Source of the DNA: a virus
DNA length: 21,438 nucleotides
Virus record (IMG/VR): IMGVR_UViG_3300008113_000821
Span: 1 to 21,438 of that record
Strand: one strand, 5' to 3'
Shown in pieces: positions 8,121-15,624 of the stretch (the stretch's first letter is position 1; each line of letters begins with the position of its first letter). Below the pieces are notes generated by a model. It did no database searches. It saw only the letters and a list, made by a program, of their open reading frames with translations, and was not told the DNA's origin. The position numbers were made by a program, and so were the translations under genes.

Positions 8121-10091
8121 ATGCCATCATTATTAGAATTATTAAATAGAGCACAAAAAGATAATATAGTTTCATATGGTGATACTGCATATATCCCTGC
8201 TGCAACTACGGACTCTTTAAATTCCGATGTTGGTAAATTTGAAGCTAGACCAAATTCATTAGAAAAAGTTTTAAAAAAATCATTAAAAAATCCATTAGAT
8301 ATACAAAATGTATTTGATAAAGCGGGTAGATTAATAATAGATACCAGAGGAGTAATTAATCCATTTAGAACAAAAATATTTACTGAAAAATTCCAATCAA
8401 ATACAACTGGTGGAGAAATACTAAATCAATTTGTATCATTAGCAGGTTCCATACTAAAACAAAGAACTAGAATACCAGATACTATATTTAAGGCGAAAAC
8501 TTTACCTCCTCCAATAAGTATGACAGCATTGCAACCGCAAAATGCATCTAGAGGAGAAGTAGATATAGAAGCCAATACACCATATTATGTAAAAACCGTC
8601 TTTAAACCTGGAGCAGAAATATTAGGTGGTGCTGCAAGGTCAGCAATACAAGGAGATTTGAGAGCTGCAAAACAAGCAGCATTGCAAGCAGGTCTTAATT
8701 TGGCAAGAAAACTAGGAAGAAAAAATAAATTAACATTGGATGATACCTATATTCAATCATCATACCATCCAGCTGCAATGGATTTAAATTTAGATGGAAG
8801 AATTGGTGGTAAAAAGGGTATAGATAATGGCGAAGATGGTGCAAAAACATATACTGGATTTAAAGAATACTATTTAACTAAAATTGGAGGTACAAGGCCA
8901 GTAGCATTTAATGGCGTTCCAACTACAAATGGTACAATGAAAACATTAGTATCTAGGGATGCTGCCGAATTTGAAATGCATACCAATAGAATGATAGATT
9001 ATTTGATTGAATCAAGATTTCCCGTTGGTGTAATACCAGAGCAATCTTTAATTCCCTGGGTAAAAATGCACCCAATAGGATTTGAACCAATATATCTTCC
9101 AGGTACAATTTCAGGATTATCGGAAGATATTCAATCAACATGGGAAACATACAAATATATTGGCTCACCATTTAGTTCTTACAAATACAATGGTGTAGAA
9201 CGAAATATACAATTTAATATACATTTATATTGGCAAAGCGGAACACAAATATACAGAATAAAAAAACAAATTGAATATATAAAACAATTATGTTTTCCAG
9301 CACCGGATATTTCTATTGCAAAGTATAAAAATTCACCAACCGGTAGTTTAGGAGCATCTGACCAATTATTTTATAGACCGCAGTTTTTAGAATTAACTAT
9401 ACATGGGTATAATAGAAAAATGTTTGGATTTATAGAATCTTTGAATATTAATATTCCTGATGATACAACATGGCCATCGACTAATATTAACTCGGAATTT
9501 TCTAAATCATCAAAAAAACCACCAAAAATGGATCAAGGACTTTGGGATGCACTTTTGACTAACACTATTTTTCCATCAAATGTTGAAATTTCAATAAACT
9601 TTAAAATAATAGAAAACCCTCATGCGGAATTATCAGGAACAGGTACCAAAGTTACTTACTCTTATAATTTAGATGGAAACGGATACAATTCTACCAATAA
9701 TAATAAATATCCAACAAGAGATAGTGTTATGTTTGTTAAAGAGGAAGACCCAACTAAAAGAGATGAAACACCTGTGGCAGCCGCAACGACACAGCCAGCT
9801 GCCACTCCAAACAAAGTAACTCCTGCTAAAAAGAATACTTCATCAAAGAAAAGCACTTCAAAATCAACAAAAACAGAAACAAAAACAACGACAGTTGCTC
9901 CTGTAGGTCAGACTACCAATGACCAGGCCAAAGATAAAAGCTATCCATTCCTTACTGGTAAAAAGCAAAACAATAACATATTTGGAGTTCCTTCATATGA
10001 TGAAATGTTACAGAACATAGAGAAATCAAAAAAACAAGAGGAAGCGAAGAAAAAATTAGATGCATTGAATAGTGGTATTTCAGGAAACTAA
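8121..10091 (+). CDS. Baseplate / tail-tube initiation protein candidate (gp48/gp54 or LysM-adaptor type)
   Basis: The 656-aa product lies between tape measure and LysM protein, the place of T4 gp48/gp54 (tube cap/initiator) or the N-terminal part of PBSX XkdP-like adaptors. Residues about 345-405 (WETYKYIGSPFSSYKYNGVE, RNIQFNIHLYW, YRIKKQIEYIKQLCFPAPD) form the best conserved-looking part: a tube-like beta domain with a helix, as in tube-initiator proteins. This is followed by LELTIHGYNRKMFGFIESLNI and an IEISINFKIIE-like strand near residue 500. Residues 221-229 read DLNLDGRIG, an EF-hand-like loop. The C-terminal 130 residues are low-complexity Thr/Lys/Ala with a charged helical end (IEKSKKQEEAKKKLDAL). 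The start ATG follows TAAATAAAGAAATAGA. Structural role likely; exact T4 equivalent uncertain. Confidence 0.65.
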   Translation: MPSLLELLNRAQKDNIVSYGDTAYIPAATTDSLNSDVGKFEARPNSLEKVLKKSLKNPLDIQNVFDKAGRLIIDTRGVINPFRTKIFTEKFQSNTTGGEILNQFVSLAGSILKQRTRIPDTIFKAKTLPPPISMTALQPQNASRGEVDIEANTPYYVKTVFKPGAEILGGAARSAIQGDLRAAKQAALQAGLNLARKLGRKNKLTLDDTYIQSSYHPAAMDLNLDGRIGGKKGIDNGEDGAKTYTGFKEYYLTKIGGTRPVAFNGVPTTNGTMKTLVSRDAAEFEMHTNRMIDYLIESRFPVGVIPEQSLIPWVKMHPIGFEPIYLPGTISGLSEDIQSTWETYKYIGSPFSSYKYNGVERNIQFNIHLYWQSGTQIYRIKKQIEYIKQLCFPAPDISIAKYKNSPTGSLGASDQLFYRPQFLELTIHGYNRKMFGFIESLNINIPDDTTWPSTNINSEFSKSSKKPPKMDQGLWDALLTNTIFPSNVEISINFKIIENPHAELSGTGTKVTYSYNLDGNGYNSTNNNKYPTRDSVMFVKEEDPTKRDETPVAAATTQPAATPNKVTPAKKNTSSKKSTSKSTKTETKTTTVAPVGQTTNDQAKDKSYPFLTGKKQNNNIFGVPSYDEMLQNIEKSKKQEEAKKKLDALNSGISGN

Positions 10092-10102
10092 ACACATTAA
10101 AA

Positions 10103-10405
10103 ATGACAAGCAGATACCAAAATAGAAAAATATTAGAAAATCCAAATACTAAAAAAAAGTATATGGAATCTACTATATATCCAAAAGTAAAACCATCATC
10201 AAACGACACATATTTAATAACGGAATCAACCGATAGATTAGATTTATTGGCACAATCATATTATGGTGATGTTTCTTATTGGTGGATTATTGCGGTTGCA
10301 AATAATTTACATGATGCGAGTTTAAATATGCAACCTGGTATTCAAATTAGAATACCTGGAGATATATCTAAAATTTTAAGTGATTTTGACAAAATAAATT
10401 TATAA
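10103..10405 (+). CDS. LysM-domain baseplate protein (gp53-like)
   Basis: The 100-aa protein has a LysM-like module at about residues 36-86: TYLITESTDRLDLLAQSYYG, then DVSYWWIIAVANNL, then QPGIQIRIPGD. The order is a start signal, a helix ending in YYG, a WW helix, and the LxxGxxIxIP closing strand. This is the pattern of T4 gp53 and of LysM tail proteins such as XkdP. In tails the domain holds hub and wedge parts together rather than binding peptidoglycan. It is half as long as T4 gp53 (196 aa), so only the core domain is present. The gene starts 11 bases after the 656-aa gene and ends 4 bases before the hub gene, a tight translational unit. Confidence 0.85.
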   Translation: MTSRYQNRKILENPNTKKKYMESTIYPKVKPSSNDTYLITESTDRLDLLAQSYYGDVSYWWIIAVANNLHDASLNMQPGIQIRIPGDISKILSDFDKINL

Positions 10406-10409
10406 GGTT

Positions 10410-12791
10410 ATGGCAGGATTATTTGTATCCGATTTAAAAACTTGGGTTAAAGAAATTTTTTTAAATAGAGAAAAACTTGTAGAAAGTAGTATGTTTAAAA
10501 CCCCATGGGTAATACTAACTTCTTCTGCATTAGTGGTACAGCAATCGGATAATAAAAAATTAACATTGCAGGAAAGAGCAAATATATTTGATGATATAAT
10601 AAAAAAACCAACCCCAACAAATGGATATCAGGGATGTATCATCTCTAATGAATTACAAACTCCAAAAAATTCTTATTCAACTAGCGGCCCTTCATCTATT
10701 GGAACCGACTTTACTGGAAAAAGAATAGTAGTAAGTGGTGAAAATAGTAGAGGAATTCCAAATCCAATTATAGAAAGTGTAGAAATTGATACTGACGGTG
10801 TGGGTAATACTTTAAAAATAGCAAATGTAAATGTTAGATTATTTTCATTAAAACAATTGGAAATGTTTGAATTGTTTTTTTTAAAACCTGGAATGAATGT
10901 TTTATTAGAATTTGGAAATAATCAATCTGTTTTTGCAAATATAAGAAAAGAATACATTGATATGCGATATGGTAAAAATCCATCGTATCAACAAAGTGTA
11001 GGAGCACAATCGGATATATCACTTGCAGATATTATAGTAGATAAATCCAATTATGATACGTTTTGTTCAAATTTTGCAGAATTATCAGTAGGAGAAATTG
11101 AATCTATTAGAAAATATTATCAAAAAGTTGAAAAATCTAGAGGAACATATGAACAAGTAGCAGGTAGAGTATTAGATTATAATTATTCTATCGAAGAAAA
11201 CGGAACATATATTGTTAATTTTAAAATAACCGCAGGAAATGAAGTTTCTAGAGCCATTCCAAAATCTACAACATCTTCAAATAGTAAAACAAAAGGTCCT
11301 GTTGCAAATCCTTTGCTTTTTAATACTTGGATAAACCAAATAGAATCTGATTTTAGTTTACCTGATTTATCCACAATCGTTACAGAAAAAGAAGATAAAA
11401 AACATTTTTTTAATTGGGGAATTACCAATGATAATAAAGCATACGAATCATTATCAAAAAAACCATATATTACATTAGGTTTTATTATTGACAAAATTTT
11501 GAATAATATAGCAGAATCAAAACCATCAATTGTTGATGCAAATCAATTAAAAATGGCAAAACAAAAATTTTATACAGATGATAAAGGAGGTGGTGGAGTA
11601 GAAATGATATTAGCAAACTCGGCTAACAATTTAATTTCTGCAAATGAAAATATTATATTTCCAGGAGAATTACCTAAAATAATAAAAAATAAAACAACTA
11701 ATACGATTGTATTATCAACGGATAGTAAGGGTAATATTGAAAAATCAGATTGTACTATAAATGGGTTGGATTATACGTTAAAAGAAGCTGCATTATATAT
11801 TGAAAATGAAAAACATAATGAAACTAATACAAAAAATCCTACTAAAAAATTTATAAAAATTTATGATAAAAATGACAATGTTATTTTAGGAAATGCTTTA
11901 AATATATTTGTTTCATATGATAGAGTAAAAGAGTTATGGCAAAGGTCATATACAAATATAGATTTTTTAGAATCAATATTAAAAATGATAAATGATAATT
12001 CGTTTGGTATGTTAAAACTTATAATAGGTACAACCGAAGGTGGAAAATCAGCATCATTTATAGTAGATGGTAAAATTAAACAGGGTTCAAAAATATTATC
12101 GCAAGCTGTATCAACTGATACCAATGGACCATATAGATTTAAACCAACGACAGTTCAATCCATAGTTAAAGAGTTTACATATGAATTTAATATGAGTGAA
12201 GCCGTTGCAGGTAGAACTTTATTTAATTCGTATGCACATATTGCACAAGTTAAATCTGCACAATCAGGTTCAGTAGATGATTCTTTATTAGGTATTCCTA
12301 AAAATGCATATGAAAGTGTTGATTTTTATACAACACAAAACGCGGATGGATTTTATAGTTTAAATTATGTTGATGTAAAAGCTGTCGAAAAAAGTATTAG
12401 AAAAGCTGCACAAGATGCCCAAAAAGGATTACAAAAGGGAACAAATACCCAGGCACCACAAGATGTTTCATTAACCATATCCGCAAATTCAAAAAAATTC
12501 AAATTAGCTGGTACTGAAAAAGTTTTAATTTTTACTGATGAAAAATTTATTGGTAATATAGTTAGTAAATCTTTTTATGAAAAAAACAAAAGTTTATTAA
12601 CACCAATTGAAATTAGTTTAACAATTGATGGAATAAGTGGTGTAAGTTGTGGTGAATTCTTTTTATGTGATGGTGTTCCGGAAATACATAATATAATTGG
12701 GGCATTTCAAATAGAAAATGTAAAACACTCTATAAATCCAGATGGTTGGTATACTATATTAGATGCAAGATGGAGAGTATTAGATATATAA
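10410..12791 (+). CDS. Baseplate hub protein candidate (gp27 / late-control-D type)
   Basis: At 793 aa it follows the LysM gene, as hub proteins do in contractile-tail clusters. Near residues 113-170 it has the layout typical of hub N-terminal barrels: PNPIIESVEIDTDGVGNTL, KIANVNVRLFSLKQLEMFEL, then FFLKPGMNVLLEFG (strand, helix and a 'PGM.VLLEFG' turn). The C-terminus (about 735-793) has PIEISLTIDGISGVSCGEFF, then VPEIHNIIGAFQIENVKHSI and GWYTILDARWRVLDI, matching the second barrel of such proteins. Between them lie long charged helical insertions. Hub trimers adapt the sixfold tube to the threefold spike. No lysozyme or spike repeats were found, so the spike must lie elsewhere. The family is inferred from pattern and position. 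Confidence 0.75.
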   Translation: MAGLFVSDLKTWVKEIFLNREKLVESSMFKTPWVILTSSALVVQQSDNKKLTLQERANIFDDIIKKPTPTNGYQGCIISNELQTPKNSYSTSGPSSIGTDFTGKRIVVSGENSRGIPNPIIESVEIDTDGVGNTLKIANVNVRLFSLKQLEMFELFFLKPGMNVLLEFGNNQSVFANIRKEYIDMRYGKNPSYQQSVGAQSDISLADIIVDKSNYDTFCSNFAELSVGEIESIRKYYQKVEKSRGTYEQVAGRVLDYNYSIEENGTYIVNFKITAGNEVSRAIPKSTTSSNSKTKGPVANPLLFNTWINQIESDFSLPDLSTIVTEKEDKKHFFNWGITNDNKAYESLSKKPYITLGFIIDKILNNIAESKPSIVDANQLKMAKQKFYTDDKGGGGVEMILANSANNLISANENIIFPGELPKIIKNKTTNTIVLSTDSKGNIEKSDCTINGLDYTLKEAALYIENEKHNETNTKNPTKKFIKIYDKNDNVILGNALNIFVSYDRVKELWQRSYTNIDFLESILKMINDNSFGMLKLIIGTTEGGKSASFIVDGKIKQGSKILSQAVSTDTNGPYRFKPTTVQSIVKEFTYEFNMSEAVAGRTLFNSYAHIAQVKSAQSGSVDDSLLGIPKNAYESVDFYTTQNADGFYSLNYVDVKAVEKSIRKAAQDAQKGLQKGTNTQAPQDVSLTISANSKKFKLAGTEKVLIFTDEKFIGNIVSKSFYEKNKSLLTPIEISLTIDGISGVSCGEFFLCDGVPEIHNIIGAFQIENVKHSINPDGWYTILDARWRVLDI

Positions 12792-12801
12792 ATTAATTTT
12801 T

Positions 12802-13182
12802 ATGGCATATAGTGATTTAATAAAAGAAAAGATTATACACACAATTGTAATACCAAATACAATAGTACCAACTCCAACCGAAGTTGATTATAGTAATGGT
12901 ATTATTAAAAGATATTTTGTTCAAAAAGCAAACGATGATAACGGACATATATTTGAAGTAAAAAAAGATGTATACGAAATATATTTAGAAAATCCATATT
13001 GGAAAGGAGTTGAATTATTATGGAGAATCGAAGGGCCAAAAGAACTTGTTTACAAAAACGATGGTGGTATAGATGATATAGGTGTATACAATTCAAATAC
13101 CGCTTCAATTAATTTGGCATCTGCTAAATTAAAAAATATAGGATTGTATTTACCAAATATTTTACAATTTCATAAAAGTTGA
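12802..13182 (+). CDS. Uncharacterised protein (126 aa) at the end of the baseplate block
   Basis: I do not recognise a named family. The protein has an N-terminal hydrophobic strand (TIVIPNTIVPTPTEVDY) and then IIKRYFVQKANDDNGHIFEV, KKDVYEIYLENPYWKGVEL and WRIEGPKELVYK. The ARYF.(Q/R)KxND...EV pattern occurs, as far as I recall, in small virion-associated proteins of marine phages. The C-terminus is Asn/Leu-rich (SINLASAKLKNIGLYLP). There is no Cys and no T4 gp25 EPR motif, so the gp25 wedge is not supported. It is co-transcribed with the hub gene (10-base gap) and is the last gene before a new promoter, so a structural or assembly role is likely. Confidence 0.65.
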   Translation: MAYSDLIKEKIIHTIVIPNTIVPTPTEVDYSNGIIKRYFVQKANDDNGHIFEVKKDVYEIYLENPYWKGVELLWRIEGPKELVYKNDGGIDDIGVYNSNTASINLASAKLKNIGLYLPNILQFHKS

Positions 13183-13199
13183 TAAAAATCATATTTGAA

Positions 13200-13231
13200 T
13201 TTTGTAAATTGAAAAATAAATAGTATATTTA
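13200..13231 (+). promoter_or_regulatory. Bacteroidota-type promoter for the dioxygenase gene
   Basis: TTTTG at 13200-13204 is followed after 19 bases by TATATTTA at 13224-13231, close to the TTTG-N19/20-TAnnTTTG host consensus. The box ends only 5 bases before the ATG at 13237. A transcript starting the usual few bases past the box would therefore be leaderless or nearly so. The same geometry occurs at 14023 and 18279. Confidence 0.65.
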
Positions 13232-13236
13232 ATTAT

Positions 13237-13998
13237 ATGAAATACATCACACAATCAGAAATAGAACAATTGTTGCATGACTGGAAATACAAAGGATATG
13301 CAATTGTTGATGTTTTAACAGAATCGGAGGTAGATGAAATTATAGTAGAATTGGACAAATTGCGAATTAATAGAAATCAATCTGATAAAAAGTGGGGAGA
13401 ATATGAACCATATATGCATCCACACAAAGAATCCGAATTAATTGAAAAAGTATTAGCACATCCAAAGGCAATTGAGTGTATGGAATTACTTTTAGATTCG
13501 GAAATACAAGGAGTTCAAACTTGGGCGTATTTTAAACCACCTGGAGAATTGGGTAGAGATGCACATCAAGACGGATTTTATTCTCAAGCGGGTTGGAATA
13601 AAATAGCAAACATTGCGATATCATTAGATGATTCGGATGAAAGTAATGGTGGATTATGGGCATTTGAAGCTTCACATTATTTACCTTTGTTAGATATTGA
13701 AGTTGATGAGGATAGAGTTAAATCAAATCCAGGTAATTGGAGAAATGAAAGAGGTAAAGCAAGTAAAATGCCAGAAGGACACAACTTTCCAAAAATATAT
13801 GCAACTCTTAAAAAAGGACAAGCATTTTTAATACATTCACATTTAGTACATGGTTCCGATACAAATAATGGAAATTCATTTAGACGTTCTATATTAAGTG
13901 GATATATGTTGAAAGGTGGGTATTTAAGACAGGGTGAACATATGAAAAGAGAACCAATAGATGTTTATGAAATTAGAGATAAACATTGGAAAGATTAA
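13237..13998 (+). CDS. PhyH-family Fe(II)/2-oxoglutarate-dependent dioxygenase
   Basis: The 253-aa protein has the family layout. The N-terminal helices include YAIVDVLTESEVDEIIVELD. The iron site is H110-x-D112 in GRDAHQDGFYS, and the distal ligand is H205 in LVHGSDTNN. R216/R217 in SFRRSILSGY suit 2-oxoglutarate binding. The substrate face includes WAYFKPPGELG, NIAISLDDSDESNGGLWAFE and SHYLPLLDI. Members hydroxylate lipids, small molecules or other substrates using O2 and 2-oxoglutarate, and are common in marine phages. The substrate here cannot be told. It has its own promoter and stands alone between structural and replication genes, which suggests separate timing. All catalytic residues appear present. 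Family assignment is secure. Confidence 0.92.
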   Translation: MKYITQSEIEQLLHDWKYKGYAIVDVLTESEVDEIIVELDKLRINRNQSDKKWGEYEPYMHPHKESELIEKVLAHPKAIECMELLLDSEIQGVQTWAYFKPPGELGRDAHQDGFYSQAGWNKIANIAISLDDSDESNGGLWAFEASHYLPLLDIEVDEDRVKSNPGNWRNERGKASKMPEGHNFPKIYATLKKGQAFLIHSHLVHGSDTNNGNSFRRSILSGYMLKGGYLRQGEHMKREPIDVYEIRDKHWKD

Positions 13999-14030
13999 TT
14001 TTGTAATTTCAGGTATTTTTAGTATATTGT
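13999..14030 (+). promoter_or_regulatory. Bacteroidota-type promoter for the polymerase gene
   Basis: TTTTG at 13999-14003, 19 bases, then TATATTGT at 14023-14030: the same spacing and the same 5-base gap to the ATG (14036) as the promoter at 13200-13231. It begins immediately after the dioxygenase stop codon at 13996-13998. A leaderless or near-leaderless transcript is expected. Confidence 0.6.
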
Positions 14031-14035
14031 AGGGT

Positions 14036-14824
14036 ATGAATCTAATTGAAGATAAACGTACCCTACTTTCGTTTTTAGGGGGTAATGTAAATATTGACCT
14101 TATTGTTCCTGTATGGAGTTCTCATAGAGCACATCCATTGGGGAATCGTTTGTCGTTCATTTATTATAGACAAATGAATGGCGAAGATGGAATAATAAAT
14201 TTCAATCATATAGATGCAAAGAAATTAGACAAATTTGACATATCCAAAATAATTCATGTTAATACATTGGTTTTAGACAATAGGTATTTAAACACCATAG
14301 GATTGGATTATGAGTGGGTTTACTTTGAAGAGAATGGGAAACCATTTATCTTTAATGAGTTCGTTATTGGGGTTTATAGGGGGTATAAAAACGACTTTAA
14401 AGAGTTGAATGATTGTGTACCTTTAATGAAATGGTATGAAGTTCTAAAAACAATCCCAAATATCAGTACACGAAGAGAGTGGGATAGAAAATATACATCA
14501 GCAATACAAACATTAGGAAGGTTGGAAGGGGCTGGGGTAAAGGTCGTTAGAGAAAAATTTATTGATAGTTTTAACTTTAACGAGCAATACTTGCGTAAAA
14601 ATGATATCGTCTACACACAATACAACCCATATACAACAACCGGTAGACCATCCAATCGTCACCTTAACGTTAATTACTCTGCTCTTAATAAATCGGATGG
14701 AACGAGAGAGTGCTTTGTTAGTAGGAATCCAAATGGTACTTTATTACAATTTGACTATGAGTCTTATCACATTCGTTTGATTGCGAAAATGGTTGGTGCG
14801 ATTACGAAACGGCAAAGAAGATAA
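14036..14824 (+). CDS. Family A DNA polymerase, N-terminal part (frame broken near 14797)
   Basis: This 262-aa frame carries the first half of a PolA-type polymerase. The N-terminal ~140 residues are unrecognised and show no clear DxE exonuclease motif. A helical thumb-like part follows (SAIQTLGRLEGAGVKVVREK). Then comes the palm start, NPYTTTGRPSNRHLNVNYSA, matching the TGR(F/L)SS...LQNIP region, and motif A, LLQFDYESYHIRLIAKMVG, with catalytic D240 (standard DYSQIELR). After MVG the frame runs into AITKRQRR and stops at 14822-14824. The expected continuation, DYETAKKITFTYLYGG (motif B), is in the -1 frame from about 14797. The real gene probably spans 14036-15252, about 405 aa. It uses several CGT Arg codons, whereas the tail genes use almost only AGA. 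Confidence 0.85.
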   Translation: MNLIEDKRTLLSFLGGNVNIDLIVPVWSSHRAHPLGNRLSFIYYRQMNGEDGIINFNHIDAKKLDKFDISKIIHVNTLVLDNRYLNTIGLDYEWVYFEENGKPFIFNEFVIGVYRGYKNDFKELNDCVPLMKWYEVLKTIPNISTRREWDRKYTSAIQTLGRLEGAGVKVVREKFIDSFNFNEQYLRKNDIVYTQYNPYTTTGRPSNRHLNVNYSALNKSDGTRECFVSRNPNGTLLQFDYESYHIRLIAKMVGAITKRQRR

Positions 14825-14886
14825 CCTTTACATACCTTTATGGTGGATTAGATGATAATGCAAGAGGGATACCATTCTTTCAAAAG

Positions 14887-15252
14887 GTGGATGAATATAT
14901 TAAGGGATTATACCAAACGTTCGTCATTTCTGGAAAACTTACGACACTCTTATATAAAAGAGAAATACCATTTGATAGAATAGAAGGTGCAAACGAACAA
15001 AAGGTATTCAACTATTTACTACAATCATTGGAGACTGAAATCAATTATATGAAGATTGGTGAGGTGTTGGAGTATTTGAGTGGTAAAATGTCGAAAATGG
15101 TATTTTATACATATGATGCCTTTGTTATAGATACACATCCTATTGAAAGAGAAAATCTTTTAAACGACATTAGAGAAATAATGGAGAAGGGTGGTTTTCC
15201 GGTCAAAATAGAAGAAGGAGATAATTACAACAATTTAGTGGGAATAGATTAA
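14887..15252 (+). CDS. Family A DNA polymerase, C-terminal part
   Basis: This frame is the continuation of the polymerase begun at 14036. Coding similarity extends back to about 14797, before the nominal GTG at 14887, where it reads CDYETAKKITFTYLYGG: motif B, the K-x(n)-F-x(3)-YG finger helix. No ATG, GTG or TTG lies between 14797 and 14887, so the segment has no independent start covering motif B. Downstream come GANEQKVFNYLLQSLETE (equivalent of the R..N..IQG..AD helix) and motif C, FYTYDAFVIDTHP. There D77 of this frame stands for the HDE aspartate; the usual His is Tyr and the Glu is Ala. It ends in VEVG-like KIEEGDNYNNLVGI. Alone it cannot polymerise. It needs a -1 shift, or the break is an indel. 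Confidence 0.8.
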   Translation: MDEYIKGLYQTFVISGKLTTLLYKREIPFDRIEGANEQKVFNYLLQSLETEINYMKIGEVLEYLSGKMSKMVFYTYDAFVIDTHPIERENLLNDIREIMEKGGFPVKIEEGDNYNNLVGID

Positions 15253-15267
15253 AAATATATATTTATA
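15234..15267 (+). promoter_or_regulatory. TATATTTATA promoter candidate before the 15286 gene
   Basis: TATATTTATA at 15258-15267 is an exact copy of the shared decamer. TTTA at 15234-15237, inside the end of the polymerase gene, lies 20 bases upstream. The box ends 18 bases before the ATG at 15286. It likely drives the 15286-15557-17860 unit. Confidence 0.5.
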
Positions 15268-15285
15268 TCATATAATTATGTTAGT

Positions 15286-15624
15286 ATGAAATTAGTAGAT
15301 TTGATTCCATTAAAGGAAATGTATAACCCAGCCGAAGCTTTTAATAAGAAAGTGAGTAGAATGACCGATAATAATGACCATACTGGAGCTACTATTGAAT
15401 TGGCAATCTATATGGATGATAGAGATGCACTTACTAAATTAAACCAAATCAAAAAAAGACAGGATATTAAAGGTTCAATTGCAAGTAATAAAGATGCAAA
15501 TGAAAGAAATAGTATATTTAATAAGTTGTTAAGAAAAGCAAAGAAAGAATTATCAAATGGCACAGAAAGCAAGAGTATATTATTCATTCTTAAAAGAAGA
15601 AAGGGTTGCCGCACCACAAGGTAA
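15286..15624 (+). CDS. Uncharacterised protein (112 aa), overlapping the next gene
   Basis: I do not recognise a family. The protein starts MKLVDLIPLKEMYNPAEAFN, a short N-terminus of the kind seen in many small phage virion proteins. A charged helical body follows (TGATIELAIYMDDRDALTKL, IFNKLLRKAKKELSNG). Its last 22 codons (from 15557 to the stop at 15622-15624) overlap the start of the 767-aa gene in another frame. That part (SILFILKRRKGCRTTR) is Lys/Arg-rich and looks constrained by the other frame. An ATG at 15278 is out of frame and hits a stop at once, so 15286 is the start. It is preceded by a TATATTTATA box and no Shine-Dalgarno. Confidence 0.7.
   Translation: MKLVDLIPLKEMYNPAEAFNKKVSRMTDNNDHTGATIELAIYMDDRDALTKLNQIKKRQDIKGSIASNKDANERNSIFNKLLRKAKKELSNGTESKSILFILKRRKGCRTTR

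Noticed and set aside
845-12124. Numerous open frames on the - strand opposite the tail genes (for example 2009-2302, 5192-5581, 7003-7398)
   Set aside because: They lie wholly opposite well-supported genes, are rich in Leu/Phe/Tyr/His from reversed AT-rich codons, and lack recognisable domains or promoters.
12802-13182. T4 gp25-like wedge protein for the 126-aa ORF
   Set aside because: Length and position fit, but the conserved EPR motif and lysozyme-like core of gp25 are not present.
14562-14780. 72-aa + strand frame inside the polymerase gene
   Set aside because: It is a Thr/Leu-rich shadow of the polymerase reading frame that carries motif A; no independent support.
14786-14800. Programmed -1 frameshift for the polymerase gene
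   Set aside because: No X-XXY-YYZ heptamer or homopolymer run is present at the junction; an indel is the simpler explanation.
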